Notes: a model not told the origin generated them from the sequence alone. Numbered from the stretch's first letter, positions 5,401 through 15,238 are shown. The stretch is DNA of 64,000 nucleotides from CAYFJV01 sp964460605 (GCA_964460605.1 CAYWPT010000002.1:62001-126000); one strand, 5' to 3'. Numbers and translations: made by a program.

Positions 5401-7289
5401 TCACGCATCTCTATTGCACGTTCAAAATCTAACTCATCCGCAGCCACTCTCATGGAAGCCTCAACCTCTGCGATCTTCTTATGTAATTCAGCTAAAGGCA
5501 AATGTTTTACACCTTTGATCTCACGAGTTTTTGCAGCAACTGATTTAATAACAGTCTGCGGAACTATACCATATTTTTTATTATAACGCATTTGCATCTC
5601 CCTACGAGCCTTAGTCAATCGACAAGCAGAAAGAATAGATTCAGTCATTTTATCAGCGTACATAATCACTCTACCCTCTGCATTACGAGCAGCACGACCA
5701 ATTGTCTGAATCAACGAGCGTTCATTACGCAAGAACCCTTCTTTATCAGCATCTAAAATACACACTAATGTTACTTCGGGAATATCCAAACCTTCACGCA
5801 ATAAATTAATCCCAACTAAAACATCGAACTCACCAGCTCTCAAACCTCTAATCAATTCAATTCTATCAAGTGTATCAATATCAGAATGCATGTACCTAAC
5901 CTTAATTTCTTGCTTTGCTAAATGGTTGGTTAACTCTTCAGCCATACGTTTAGTTAAAGTAGTAACCAATGTTCGACCACCTTTCTTAACATTACTTTTA
6001 ATTTCTTTGATCAAATCTAAGACTTGACCCTTAATTGGCCTAATCTCAACTTTTGGATCTAATAAACCAGTAGGTCTAATAATCAATTCAACCACCTGAC
6101 CACTCTCCCTCATTTCATACTGAGCAGGAGTTGCTGAAACAAATACTGCGTGCTTAAAATATCTCTCAAACTCTTCGAATTTAAGTGGACGATTATCAAA
6201 AGCAGAAGGTAATCTAAATCCAAAATCAACCAAATTCTTCTTACGACTGTAATCACCCTTATACATGGCATTTGATTGTGGAATTGTCTGATGACTCTCA
6301 TCAATCACCAAAAGAAATTCCTCTGGGAAATAATCTAATAAACAAAATGGTGGCTCACCTGGTGAACGTCCGTCAAAATAACGTGAATAATTCTCAATAC
6401 CTGTACAATACCCCATCTCATTTAACATCTCCAAGTCATACCTAACTCTTTTCTTTAATCGTTCAGCTTCAAACATCTCAAGTTCAGGAGCCCAGGCAAC
6501 TAACTCTTCACGAACTTCTCCACGAACTTTAGCAATCTTCGATTCAGGAACTACGAACTGTTTTGCTGCGAATAACTTAATCTCATCAGTAGTGCTACGA
6601 ACTTCCATAGTTACTGGGTGCAATTCTTTGATTGATTCAATCTCATCACCAAACAATTCTACTCGAATAATATTTTTCTCATATGCTAAATAAATATCAA
6701 TAACATCTCCACGTACTCTAAAGTTTCCACCTTCTAATGCAGCATCATTACGCTTATATTGCATATTAACTAAAGAAGTAATTAATTTACGTCTACCAAA
6801 CTCTTCACCAACTTTCAAATTCAAAGAAAGGGATAAAAAATCTTTTGGATTACCTGCACCATAAATACAAGATATTGATGCAACTACAATTACATCTTTA
6901 CGGGACAACAAACCAGCAACAGCTTTCAAACGCATACGTTCAATTTCTTTATTTACTGTAGCTTCTTTTTCAATATAAGTATCTGATGTAGGGATGTAGG
7001 ACTCGGGTTGATAATAATCATAATAAGAAATAAAGTATTCAACTCTATTTTCAGGAAACAGCTCTTTTAACTCTTGATACAACTGCGCAGCTAATGTTTT
7101 AATATGTGCAAGAACCAGTGTAGGCTTCTGCACACCTTCAATCAAGTTAGCAATAACAAATGTTTTCCCACTCCCAGTTATACCCAAAAGGGTCTGCTTA
7201 TCATACTCATCATAACCCTTTACAAGTTTACTAATAGCTTCAGGCTGCCCTCCTGCGGGCTTAAACTGACTTTGCAACTTAAAATTCAT
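5343..7289 (-). CDS. uvrB: Excinuclease ABC subunit B
   Basis: The damage-verifying helicase of nucleotide excision repair; it takes DNA from UvrA and recruits UvrC. In order: Walker A GITGSGKT near residue 40, the beta-hairpin region with YYDYYQPESY about residue 90, the DESH box, helicase motifs of the second RecA domain (GINLLREGLDIPEV, QTIGRAARN), and a C-terminal UVR motif (DFERAIEMRDYL) that contacts UvrC. Length, 648 aa, is standard. The start overlaps the uvrC stop by 4 nt. UvrABC is a bacterial system that archaea obtained by transfer; here it is complete and in one operon. Confidence 0.97.
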   Translation of the reverse strand: MNFKLQSQFKPAGGQPEAISKLVKGYDEYDKQTLLGITGSGKTFVIANLIEGVQKPTLVLAHIKTLAAQLYQELKELFPENRVEYFISYYDYYQPESYIPTSDTYIEKEATVNKEIERMRLKAVAGLLSRKDVIVVASISCIYGAGNPKDFLSLSLNLKVGEEFGRRKLITSLVNMQYKRNDAALEGGNFRVRGDVIDIYLAYEKNIIRVELFGDEIESIKELHPVTMEVRSTTDEIKLFAAKQFVVPESKIAKVRGEVREELVAWAPELEMFEAERLKKRVRYDLEMLNEMGYCTGIENYSRYFDGRSPGEPPFCLLDYFPEEFLLVIDESHQTIPQSNAMYKGDYSRKKNLVDFGFRLPSAFDNRPLKFEEFERYFKHAVFVSATPAQYEMRESGQVVELIIRPTGLLDPKVEIRPIKGQVLDLIKEIKSNVKKGGRTLVTTLTKRMAEELTNHLAKQEIKVRYMHSDIDTLDRIELIRGLRAGEFDVLVGINLLREGLDIPEVTLVCILDADKEGFLRNERSLIQTIGRAARNAEGRVIMYADKMTESILSACRLTKARREMQMRYNKKYGIVPQTVIKSVAAKTREIKGVKHLPLAELHKKIAEVEASMRVAADELDFERAIEMRDYLTALEKDLADMEKKGSK

Positions 7290-8860
7290 AACTTACTAAC
7301 CTCATCACGTAACGCCATACTTCGTTTTTTCTTATTATACGAAAGCACATATTTGTGCACACTATCACGGATTTGACGCACTAATAACATCATTTTGCCA
7401 TTACTATTAAAATTGTATGGCAGTAATTTCCCAGGAAAATAAATCTCTTCATCTTGCTTAGCTAAACCAATAATAGCAATATCTAAATTTAATTTCTCTA
7501 ACTCTTTTTTAGCCACGCCCAATTGTCCAGGTCCACCATCAATAATGATCAAATCTGGAAGCATTTTGCCTTTACGCAAAAGACCAGAATATCTGCGCCC
7601 AATCATCTCAGCCATTGCTGCAAAATCATCCTGCGAACTAACACTACGAATCTCAAACTTACGATATGCTTTCTTATTTGGTCTTCCACCAACCCACTGC
7701 GTCATTCCACCAACAATGAATTGATCACCTAAATTTGAGATGTCAAAACACTCAATAACGTGAGGCATCACATCTAGCTCCAATTTCTCCTGAAGCTCTT
7801 TCAAGACACCACCAGAAAAGTTTACGTGAGCATTCTTTAAAGCTAATTCCAACAAACCTTTCTTTTCCCCTTTTTGAGGAACAATAAACTTTACCTTACG
7901 TTTCCCCATCTCACTCAAAGCTTTAGTAATCATCTCAGATTCAAGCAACCCCTCAGAGATTATAATCTCATGTGGGATATACTCTCTTGCGTAATAAGTA
8001 CTCACAAATTCATCAAGCAAACCTTCCTTATACTCAAAGTAATATCTTTTCTTACCACTCATTACTCCACGTGACACTGAAAATAATTCAACAATTGCTT
8101 TACGTCCATCATGTAATAATGCAACAATATCTTGATCATAATCTTTTATGGTATCAACTTTTTGTCTTTCCTCGAGATTTTTAATAGCAAATATATTATC
8201 ACGCGCAGCTAAAGCAATTTCATAATTTTTCTTTACACTAGCTTCTTCCATCTCATCCTCAAGCAACTTAATTACAGTCTTATTATCGCCTTTCAAAAAA
8301 TTCTCAGCCATTTTCACCTGCTTAGCATAATCCTCTGAAGAAATCTTCCCAATACATGGTCCTGAACAAATACCCATGTGGTAGCGTAAACACTCTCTTT
8401 TAGGCAGAGAATGACAAGTACGCAGACCAAATACTCTTGCAGCCAAACGACGTACATGCACACGAGAAGTGCCACCAGTGTAAGGGCCAAACAATTTCAC
8501 ACCTTTTGTCTTACGACGAGTTGAATAAATTCGAGGAAACTTCCCTGGACCCAAAGCAATATAAGAATAGGTTTTCCCATCCTTGAGCATAATGTTATAT
8601 TGTGGATTATGTTGCTTAATCAATTGATTCTCAAGTAACAAAGCTTCAACTTCATTATCAACAACAATAAAATCAACAGCATCAATGTTACGTACCAATA
8701 CTTCAGTCTTCACAGAATGATTTTTAGACCTAAAATAAGAACGAACTCTTTTAGACAAATCCTTAGCTTTCCCTACATAGATAACTCTATTTGCTTTATC
8801 TTTAAACAAATACACGCCCGGCTCATGCGGGACTTGACTCACCTGTGAGGATATATCCAT
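7286..8860 (-). CDS. uvrC: Excinuclease ABC subunit C, lacking C-terminal HhH2
   Basis: The double-incision nuclease of nucleotide excision repair. Residues 12-90 form the GIY-YIG domain (PGVYLFKD, VIYVGKAK), which makes the 3' cut. A Cys cluster follows (CHSLPKRECLRYHMGIC), then a UVR motif for UvrB binding. The RNase H-like domain for the 5' cut has ECFDISNL and DGGPGQL. The protein stops at residue 524, right after RQIRDSVHKY, where bacterial UvrC (about 600 aa) continues into a helix-hairpin-helix pair. The end is not a frameshift artefact I can see: the uvrB start overlaps the stop by 4 nt in the normal coupled way. It lies between uvrA and uvrB. Confidence 0.96.
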   Translation of the reverse strand: MDISSQVSQVPHEPGVYLFKDKANRVIYVGKAKDLSKRVRSYFRSKNHSVKTEVLVRNIDAVDFIVVDNEVEALLLENQLIKQHNPQYNIMLKDGKTYSYIALGPGKFPRIYSTRRKTKGVKLFGPYTGGTSRVHVRRLAARVFGLRTCHSLPKRECLRYHMGICSGPCIGKISSEDYAKQVKMAENFLKGDNKTVIKLLEDEMEEASVKKNYEIALAARDNIFAIKNLEERQKVDTIKDYDQDIVALLHDGRKAIVELFSVSRGVMSGKKRYYFEYKEGLLDEFVSTYYAREYIPHEIIISEGLLESEMITKALSEMGKRKVKFIVPQKGEKKGLLELALKNAHVNFSGGVLKELQEKLELDVMPHVIECFDISNLGDQFIVGGMTQWVGGRPNKKAYRKFEIRSVSSQDDFAAMAEMIGRRYSGLLRKGKMLPDLIIIDGGPGQLGVAKKELEKLNLDIAIIGLAKQDEEIYFPGKLLPYNFNSNGKMMLLVRQIRDSVHKYVLSYNKKKRSMALRDEVSKL

Positions 8861-8862
8861 AA

Positions 8863-11724
8863 CTATGATTTTTGCTCAAGCAAAGGTTTCAAAAATTTTG
8901 CAGTATGACCTACAGCATCCTTAACAATTCTCTCTGGAGTACCTTGAGCTACTATTTGGCCACCACCAACACCACCTTCTAGTCCAAGATCAATAACATA
9001 ATCACAACACTTCACTACATCCAAATTATGTTCAATAACATAGACAGTATTTCCTTGCTCAACCAAACGGTTTAGAACAGTAATCAACTTTTTCACATCA
9101 TCAAAATGTAATCCAGTGGTTGGCTCATCAAGCAAATATACAGTCTTACCTTTCTTCATTTTAGCTAACTCTCTTGTCAGTTTAATTCTTTGAGACTCAC
9201 CACCAGAAAGGGTAACAGCACTTTGACCTAATTTAATGTATCCTAGGCCAACATCAAATAACATTTGTACTTTACGTTGAATAGAACGATGATTCTCAAA
9301 AAACCCTAAAGCTTCTTCAACACTCATATCTAAAATGTCAGCAATATTCTTTTCTTTGAACATAATCTCTAAAGTATCCTTGTTATACCTTTTTCCTTTA
9401 CACTCTTCACATTCAACATAGACATCAGGCAAAAAATTCATCTCAATTTTGATAGTCCCATCGCCCTGACATGCTTCACATCTCCCACCAGGAACATTAA
9501 ATGAAAATCTTCCTGCTTGGTAACCCCGTGTCTTGGCTTCTTTAGAGTTCGCAAAGATTTTCCTAATATCATCAAACATCTTTGTATAAGTCGCAGGGTT
9601 TGATCTGGGCGTACGACCAATAGGATCTTGGTCAATAACAACTGTTTTACGAATCTCTTTGGGAACAGTGAGCGATTCATGCTTACCAACCTTATCAGCT
9701 ACCATACCTAATTTCTTTTTCAAAGCAGGAATAAATGTTTGATTCATAAGCGAAGATTTTCCTGAACCAGACACACCAGTAATTCCACATAAAACACCAA
9801 TGGGTAAATCTATATCAATTTCATCAAGATTATTCTCAACAGCACCACATAATGAAATAACTTTATCAAACTTACGTCGAACTAAAGGCACTTCAATACC
9901 TTCTTTACCAGACAAATATTTGCCAGTAAGGCTTTCTTTGTTCCACATAATGTCTTTCATACTACCAGAAGCTACTATATGTCCTCCGTGCACTCCTGCA
10001 CCTGGACCAATGTCAATAATATGGTCAGCTGCACGCATGGTATTTTCATCATGTTCAACAACTAAAACAGTATTACCTAAATCACGTAACTTATGTAAAG
10101 TTTTAATCAATTTACTATTGTCTCTTTGATGTAAGCCAATGCTTGGCTCATCTAATACGTAAAGTACTCCCATCAAATTTGCACCAATCTGTGTAGCCAA
10201 TCTAATCCTCTGAGCTTCACCACCAGACAAAGTTCGAGCACTACGTGATAAATTCAAATAAGATAGGCCAACATCATTTAAGAAATGTAACCGATCACGA
10301 ATTTCTTTTAACACTTGACTCGCAATAAATTTCTCCTTTTTACCTAAGTGTTCAGGTAAGACTTCGAAAAATGATAATGCATTCTCAATACTCATATCAG
10401 TAATATCAATAATTGATCGTTCACGAATTTTAACCGCTAATATTGTTGTTTTTAATCGTTTACCTTTACAAGACTGACAAGGTCGTGATTCCATTAATTT
10501 CTCGAACTTAGTACGACGATAATTTGAATGAGTATCCCTGTGTAATCGCATGGTTTGTGGAATAACTCCCTCCCAACCATTTTTCATTTGCATGTTTGCA
10601 CCAGTACTCCATTTCCCTTTAATTACTTCATCAGTACCATACAATAAAACCTTTAATTGTTCTTCTGTAAAATTTTGAATTGGGGTAAATAGGTCATAAT
10701 CATACAATCTACCTACAACTGCCATTTGCTGTGCACGCCATTTCAGATCCATTTTACCATAGACTATAAGAGCGCCTTGCATAATCGATTTACTACGATC
10801 AGGAATTAGTAAATCTGGAGAGATTTCCATATGTTGTCCTAAACCTAAACAAGTGCTACATGCACCAAAAGGAGAATTGAATGAAAACATCCGTGGTTCT
10901 AACTGCTCAAAAACCATTTTTGGATGATTTGGACAAGCACCAAATGTAGAATAAGTGGTTTCTCCTGCTCCACGTCCGATTTGTTTTTCTTCATACCTTT
11001 TATCTGGATCAAGTACAACTAATGTTCCTTTTCCCTTAATTAAAGCATGTTCAACTGCTTCTGATAAACGTAGTCTATTTTCTTCATTAACATTAACACG
11101 GTCAATAACTGCTTCAATCCAATGTTTTTCATATCTTTCTAATTTAATTTTAGTTTTATACCCTTCAAGTTTGTATAATTTAGCATTAACCCGTACTCGA
11201 GTAAAACCATCTTTTTTTAAATCTTCTAATATTTTCTCGTGTGTTCCTTTTTGACCACGAATAATCGGAGCAAGAATAATCAATTGTTTTCCCTCATCAC
11301 TCATAATCAAAGAAGTAATATTCTCAGCGGATTGTGGCTTTAATTCTTCATTACATTTTGGACAATGAATAATTCCAATACGTGCAAATAATAATCGTAA
11401 ATAATCATAGACTTCTGTTACTGTTCCCACTGTGGAACGCGGATTCTTACTCGTAGTTTTTTGTTCAATAGAAATTGCAGGAGACAAGCCTTCAATAGAA
11501 TCAATATCTGGCTTGTTCATAATACCTAAAAATTGCCTAGCGTACGCTGAGAGTGATTCAACATAACGCCTCTGTCCTTCAGCATAAATTGTATCAAATG
11601 CTAAAGATGATTTTCCTGAACCTGAAAGCCCGGTGATAATAGTCAGTTTATTCCGAGGAATCTTTACAGAAATATTCTTGAGATTATGCTCTCTAGCTCC
11701 TTTGACAATGATGTCCTGTAGCAT
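8863..11724 (-). CDS. uvrA: Excinuclease ABC subunit A
   Basis: The damage-recognition ATPase of nucleotide excision repair, a tandem ABC protein of 953 aa, full length. It has two Walker A motifs (GLSGSGKSS near residue 35, GVSGSGKSS near 650), two ABC signatures (SGGEAQR, SGGESQR) and two Walker B motifs (YVLDEPSIGLH, YLLDEPTTGLH). Cys pairs for the zinc modules include CPKC, CSTC, and CEAC with CEEC. It is first in the operon; uvrC begins 2 nt downstream. A TATA-like box is about 25 nt before the ATG, suggesting a leaderless message. Confidence 0.97.
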   Translation of the reverse strand: MLQDIIVKGAREHNLKNISVKIPRNKLTIITGLSGSGKSSLAFDTIYAEGQRRYVESLSAYARQFLGIMNKPDIDSIEGLSPAISIEQKTTSKNPRSTVGTVTEVYDYLRLLFARIGIIHCPKCNEELKPQSAENITSLIMSDEGKQLIILAPIIRGQKGTHEKILEDLKKDGFTRVRVNAKLYKLEGYKTKIKLERYEKHWIEAVIDRVNVNEENRLRLSEAVEHALIKGKGTLVVLDPDKRYEEKQIGRGAGETTYSTFGACPNHPKMVFEQLEPRMFSFNSPFGACSTCLGLGQHMEISPDLLIPDRSKSIMQGALIVYGKMDLKWRAQQMAVVGRLYDYDLFTPIQNFTEEQLKVLLYGTDEVIKGKWSTGANMQMKNGWEGVIPQTMRLHRDTHSNYRRTKFEKLMESRPCQSCKGKRLKTTILAVKIRERSIIDITDMSIENALSFFEVLPEHLGKKEKFIASQVLKEIRDRLHFLNDVGLSYLNLSRSARTLSGGEAQRIRLATQIGANLMGVLYVLDEPSIGLHQRDNSKLIKTLHKLRDLGNTVLVVEHDENTMRAADHIIDIGPGAGVHGGHIVASGSMKDIMWNKESLTGKYLSGKEGIEVPLVRRKFDKVISLCGAVENNLDEIDIDLPIGVLCGITGVSGSGKSSLMNQTFIPALKKKLGMVADKVGKHESLTVPKEIRKTVVIDQDPIGRTPRSNPATYTKMFDDIRKIFANSKEAKTRGYQAGRFSFNVPGGRCEACQGDGTIKIEMNFLPDVYVECEECKGKRYNKDTLEIMFKEKNIADILDMSVEEALGFFENHRSIQRKVQMLFDVGLGYIKLGQSAVTLSGGESQRIKLTRELAKMKKGKTVYLLDEPTTGLHFDDVKKLITVLNRLVEQGNTVYVIEHNLDVVKCCDYVIDLGLEGGVGGGQIVAQGTPERIVKDAVGHTAKFLKPLLEQKS

Positions 11725-11743
11725 ATACTAAAAATATTGATCT

Positions 11744-11754
11744 CTTTTAAAAAG
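11744..11754 (-). promoter_or_regulatory. TATA-like box of the uvrACB operon
   Basis: Read on the minus strand, CTTTTTAAAAG is centred about 25 nt before the uvrA ATG, the usual archaeal TATA position for a leaderless transcript. It partly overlaps the stop region of the small gene upstream. Confidence 0.5.
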
Positions 11755-11755
11755 C

Positions 11756-11968
11756 TTATGTGAGAATGTCCAGTAGACTTGTGATTCTTTTTCTTCCATC
11801 ACGTTTGTAAGCTAGGAAAGTAACTCCTGCTAATGCAAAAGCTAATAGTCCAGCTCCAACGTCTAATATTTCTTCAACTTCTATTCCTGCAAATTTTAAA
11901 TCGTCTGTATCAGCAAAGACCCCAGGGATAAGTAAAAGAACTACAAGTAATAAAATATTGTAGTTAAT
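11756..11968 (-). CDS. Small two-helix membrane protein with non-ATG start
   Basis: An open frame of about 70 codons encodes a signal-like hydrophobic segment (LLLVVLLLIPGVFA), a short acidic linker with FAGIEVEEILDVG, a second membrane helix (GLLAFALAGVTFLAYKR) and a basic tail. I recall this two-helix layout from small DPANN proteins, but I cannot name a family. No ATG, GTG or TTG is in frame after the upstream TAA. AGAGG sits about five bases before an ATT at 11968, so ATT is the best guess for initiation. Alternatives are a sequencing error or an inactive start. It ends 32 nt before uvrA. Confidence 0.5.
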   Translation of the reverse strand: MNYNILLLVVLLLIPGVFADTDDLKFAGIEVEEILDVGAGLLAFALAGVTFLAYKRDGRKRITSLLDILT

Positions 11969-12024
11969 TATATCCTCTTATAATCTGCTACAACTGAAAC
12001 ATTTAGTTTAGCGTCAGTTTTTAA

Positions 12025-12047
12025 AAAAGCATGAAAAACATGCTTTT
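12025..12047. terminator. Perfect 9-bp hairpin in the 290-nt intergenic region
   Basis: AAAAGCATG (12025-12033) and CATGCTTTT (12039-12047) form a perfect stem with an AAAAA loop. A second, imperfect inverted repeat (GCTATTT...AAATAGC) lies at 12169-12198. Otherwise 11970-12259 holds only the promoter of the lipoprotein gene and no convincing ORF. Confidence 0.4.
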
Positions 12048-12216
12048 GCAAAGAAAAAAAGACGGGGAGATGTGAGGTTTTTGCTTTTTTGGTGATTGAA
12101 TTAAGGAATTTTTAGATTAGCTACTTTCGCAAAGTCCTCTGCATATAAAAGTGACTTGAAAAAATAAAGCTATTTTAAGGATTTAATCCCTAAATAGCTA
12201 CTTGAGTACCAATAAA

Positions 12217-12225
12217 TTTATAAAT
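12217..12225 (+). promoter_or_regulatory. TATA-like box upstream of the lipoprotein gene
   Basis: TTTATAAAT lies about 39 nt before the ATG at 12260. This leaves a short leader containing GGTGA as ribosome site. Confidence 0.5.
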
Positions 12226-12259
12226 GCACAAATTAGTCTCAGTAGAGTGGTGACATCAT

Positions 12260-14209
12260 ATGAAAAATAAATTATCTAAATTGTTTTTATTGGGATTGAC
12301 CTCTCAAGCTTGTACCCCTGAAGGTTTAAATGATAGTTTTGATACTGGAATTCTTAGTGAAGACACTGATGTTGAACAATTTCAAGGTGTTAATCTTACT
12401 GAAATTGCAGAATCAGCTTTAAATAATTTTAAGATTAATAAAATATCTGAAGATTATTTATTTGGTGAGACCAATAATTTACCAAGAAATAGTCCAGTAG
12501 CACTAGGTGACATCGATATGGATGAGTCCAATTATATAGATGAAAGTTCTTTAATTGAAATTATTTTTTGTAACCAAGTTTCAACAAGTTCTAATGAAGA
12601 GATTGGTCCAATTTATCAATATAGTAAGGAAGAGGATAAACTAATTTTACACCCAAAAACACCTTATTTAAGTGATATAATTAGTGACGTAGAATTAGGT
12701 AACCCATTTAGATTTTGTGGGTTAATTGATGTAGATGGAGATGGAGATTTAGATTTTATTGGAACTTATGAATTTTCTCCAGAAAAAACATTAATTCACA
12801 TAAATAATGAAGATTGGACTTTTAGTCCTATTAATGATCCGCTTTTTTATGATGGAGAATTTAGAGGAATTATTTCAGGTGCAATGGCCATACTTCCAAT
12901 TGATTATGATAAGGATGGTTTAACTGATATACTTATTAGAGCTAATACTTTTGATTATAAAAATCCTTTAGCTCCAATAGTCCTTCTTCACAATAAAGAG
13001 GATGGTAGTTGGGATTTAAGAGATGATGTTATATCAGGAGATTCCATCATTCAATCCTACGCGATCGGAGCTTGGCAAGAAAGTGAAGGTATTGAAAAGA
13101 GAATGATTTTAGCATTAGGTCATCCTACTGATTATCATGAAGATGTTATTGTTCCCGAAGGTTCAAGTGGTATATATCGTTTTGCAGGTTTTACGGATGA
13201 TCCCAAAAAAAAAAGTTTGCCAAAATATGAAGAATTTAAAGCTGTTCCTGACGGAATGACTTGGGAATTATTCCCAGAATATACACACTATGAAGGAATG
13301 ACAAGGTTTCATCCTATGGGAGGTTTAGAGCTAAATCTTGGGTTTGAGACTTCTGAATTGTTTGTTACAAGCGATTATAAAGACATGTTTGTCTTTGGAG
13401 ACCCTACTGGATCTAGAGAAGATAAAAGTTTAAAGGATTTAACAGATGAATATTCGATAGAACAAACAAACCTTGCTCCCTTTAATTTGGACGATATTCC
13501 TGAAGAATATCTTTCAATACCAATAAATGAAATTCCTGAAGAATATACTAGTGCTTTCATTGATTTTATTCGACCTGAATATTTAAATTTCACTTTATCA
13601 GAAATTTCAGCACCAAAACAAACACCATGGGGTATAGACTCAGCTGATCTCTCTGGCACTGGGATCCCACTTATCCTAATTGCAGGTGGAAAAACAGATA
13701 TACATAATGAAACAAGAGAATTAGGTTATAGTAATTTAGCTGCATACTTTATAGATAGTTCTGGAGATATAAGAGAAGTTACAAATAAAACTACATTATC
13801 TGAAGAGAATCAATGGGGAGATTATATGGGTTTAAGTTCAAGAGTTGATATTGATGGTGATGGAAGACCTGATATTGTTTTAGGCGGAGCACATGAAACA
13901 GATTCAAAAATTTACAGAAATGATGGTGTTGATGGAAATAATTATTTGTCTTTCGAACTTTTCACAAAATCAGGTGTACCTGCAATTGGCACTAAAATTG
14001 AGCTTTCTGTAGAAGGTTTAGCTAATCAAACTTATCTTTATGGAAGTTCATTTTCTCCAGGTATGGGGTCTTTTGGAGCGGAAAAAGTAATGTTTGGTAT
14101 TGGACAAAATGATTTGGTTGATAATCTTAAAGTTACATTTCCTTCAGGAGAAGTTTATCAAAGGGATGATTTTTATGCTGACGAATTGAGTGTTGTAGTT
14201 GAACCATAA
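12260..14209 (+). CDS. Secreted lipoprotein with FG-GAP/VCBS repeats and ASPIC/UnbV domain
   Basis: A 649-aa exported protein. The N-terminus has a basic start, a short hydrophobic run and LTSQAC, a lipobox-like site with Cys18. FG-GAP/VCBS blades carry calcium-type Asp loops: DVDGDGDLD, DYDKDGLTD and DIDGDGRPD. The last 90 residues form an ASPIC/UnbV domain (GTKIELSVEG, SSFSPGMGS, FGIGQNDLVDNLKV), the CRTAC1-like arrangement of beta-propeller plus UnbV. About residues 412-445 hold three 12-residue tandem units around Ile-Pro-Glu-Glu-Tyr. It has its own promoter and SD. Likely a surface adhesin or ligand-binding protein; such proteins are mainly bacterial and eukaryotic. Confidence 0.8.
   Translation: MKNKLSKLFLLGLTSQACTPEGLNDSFDTGILSEDTDVEQFQGVNLTEIAESALNNFKINKISEDYLFGETNNLPRNSPVALGDIDMDESNYIDESSLIEIIFCNQVSTSSNEEIGPIYQYSKEEDKLILHPKTPYLSDIISDVELGNPFRFCGLIDVDGDGDLDFIGTYEFSPEKTLIHINNEDWTFSPINDPLFYDGEFRGIISGAMAILPIDYDKDGLTDILIRANTFDYKNPLAPIVLLHNKEDGSWDLRDDVISGDSIIQSYAIGAWQESEGIEKRMILALGHPTDYHEDVIVPEGSSGIYRFAGFTDDPKKKSLPKYEEFKAVPDGMTWELFPEYTHYEGMTRFHPMGGLELNLGFETSELFVTSDYKDMFVFGDPTGSREDKSLKDLTDEYSIEQTNLAPFNLDDIPEEYLSIPINEIPEEYTSAFIDFIRPEYLNFTLSEISAPKQTPWGIDSADLSGTGIPLILIAGGKTDIHNETRELGYSNLAAYFIDSSGDIREVTNKTTLSEENQWGDYMGLSSRVDIDGDGRPDIVLGGAHETDSKIYRNDGVDGNNYLSFELFTKSGVPAIGTKIELSVEGLANQTYLYGSSFSPGMGSFGAEKVMFGIGQNDLVDNLKVTFPSGEVYQRDDFYADELSVVVEP
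13496..13603 (+). repeat. Three tandem 36-bp coding repeats
   Basis: ATTCCTGAAGAATAT occurs at 13496-13510 and 13532-13546, and a diverged copy (ATTCGACCTGAATAT) at 13568-13582. The spacing is exactly 36 nt, or 12 residues (IPEEYLSIPINE-type unit). The run lies between propeller blades of the lipoprotein. Confidence 0.8.
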
Positions 14210-14229
14210 TCAAACGAGAAATAAGGGAA

Positions 14230-15123
14230 ATGGCAATTTATAGGGGGGATAGTTTATTTTGGGGGTTGAACAAAACTTTGGATCAATTAGATGAAGATTA
14301 TAAACTACCTTTAACTCCTTTAGCATCTTTTTCTTGTGATGTTCAATTAGATTATTCTACTCTCTTAGAACGTTTTGGAGGTGATGAGGATTATTTACCA
14401 TTAAGAGATTATTCAATTCAAGAATTAATAAGTAATGTTCTTTTGGAAGGAACAATTTTGGTAAATTGCCCCATAGTTAATAATAAACCTAGTGTTTATA
14501 ATTTCAGAAGATTAGGAAAAATAGAGGAAACTGCTTTATTTTTATTTGGTTATATGGCTGAACAAATTGATTTAACTTCAGAAGAGCTCCGATATTTTTT
14601 AAGAGAAGGGAATGAGAGAAAATTTGATCGAGATTTTAAAAAAAGATTTCTTCCAACACAAGATGAAATTCAAAGATATTTAAAATCAAGAGGAATAAAT
14701 CAATTTGGAAAAAATATTCACCCAGTTTATAATATAAGTGAAGGAAGAAAAAGAGGGAGTATGATTATCTACCTTAGTGAAAAAGAAGAAATTCTTAAAT
14801 TAGGTGATTTTAAGGGTATAGATTGGGAAACAATGGACACTTCATTAACAGCAGAAAGACTTGCGTTTATGGTAGAAGATCAACCAATGCTTAGAATAGA
14901 CCACAAAAATAGTTTATTCATGGATGGGTTAAATATTCATTCCACCAGACTAGCTTTCAAAGAATTAGGAGGAGAACTGTGGCAATTTAGAGAAATAAAT
15001 AGATTAGCAATGGTTCAAAATCAAGAATTAATAGGAATAATAAATGCAATATATGAATCAGGAATGAGAAGATTGGATGATTATCAAGGTATAAGCCGTC
15101 CTTTAAGTTTAAAGCTTGAATAG
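14230..15123 (+). CDS. Hypothetical protein (297 aa)
   Basis: Not recognised. A soluble, charged protein without signal peptide or membrane helix. It is rich in Leu, Glu and Arg, with predicted helices and several Arg/Lys clusters (RKFDRDFKKRF, GRKRGS). It starts 20 nt after the UnbV lipoprotein, with AAGGG before the ATG, so the two may share a transcript. The 115 nt after it contain nothing recognisable before the convergent surface-protein gene. Its base composition is as AT-rich as its neighbours. No function is proposed. Confidence 0.75.
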   Translation: MAIYRGDSLFWGLNKTLDQLDEDYKLPLTPLASFSCDVQLDYSTLLERFGGDEDYLPLRDYSIQELISNVLLEGTILVNCPIVNNKPSVYNFRRLGKIEETALFLFGYMAEQIDLTSEELRYFLREGNERKFDRDFKKRFLPTQDEIQRYLKSRGINQFGKNIHPVYNISEGRKRGSMIIYLSEKEEILKLGDFKGIDWETMDTSLTAERLAFMVEDQPMLRIDHKNSLFMDGLNIHSTRLAFKELGGELWQFREINRLAMVQNQELIGIINAIYESGMRRLDDYQGISRPLSLKLE

Positions 15124-15238
15124 AGTTATATTTTTCCCTTTATATTCTATCTTTCCATTAGATTATAAAACTAAGATTATTGAAGTGTTAAATAAATCAT
15201 AAGTTTAATGGATGCTTAGGAGCAAACTAGGTTCATTA

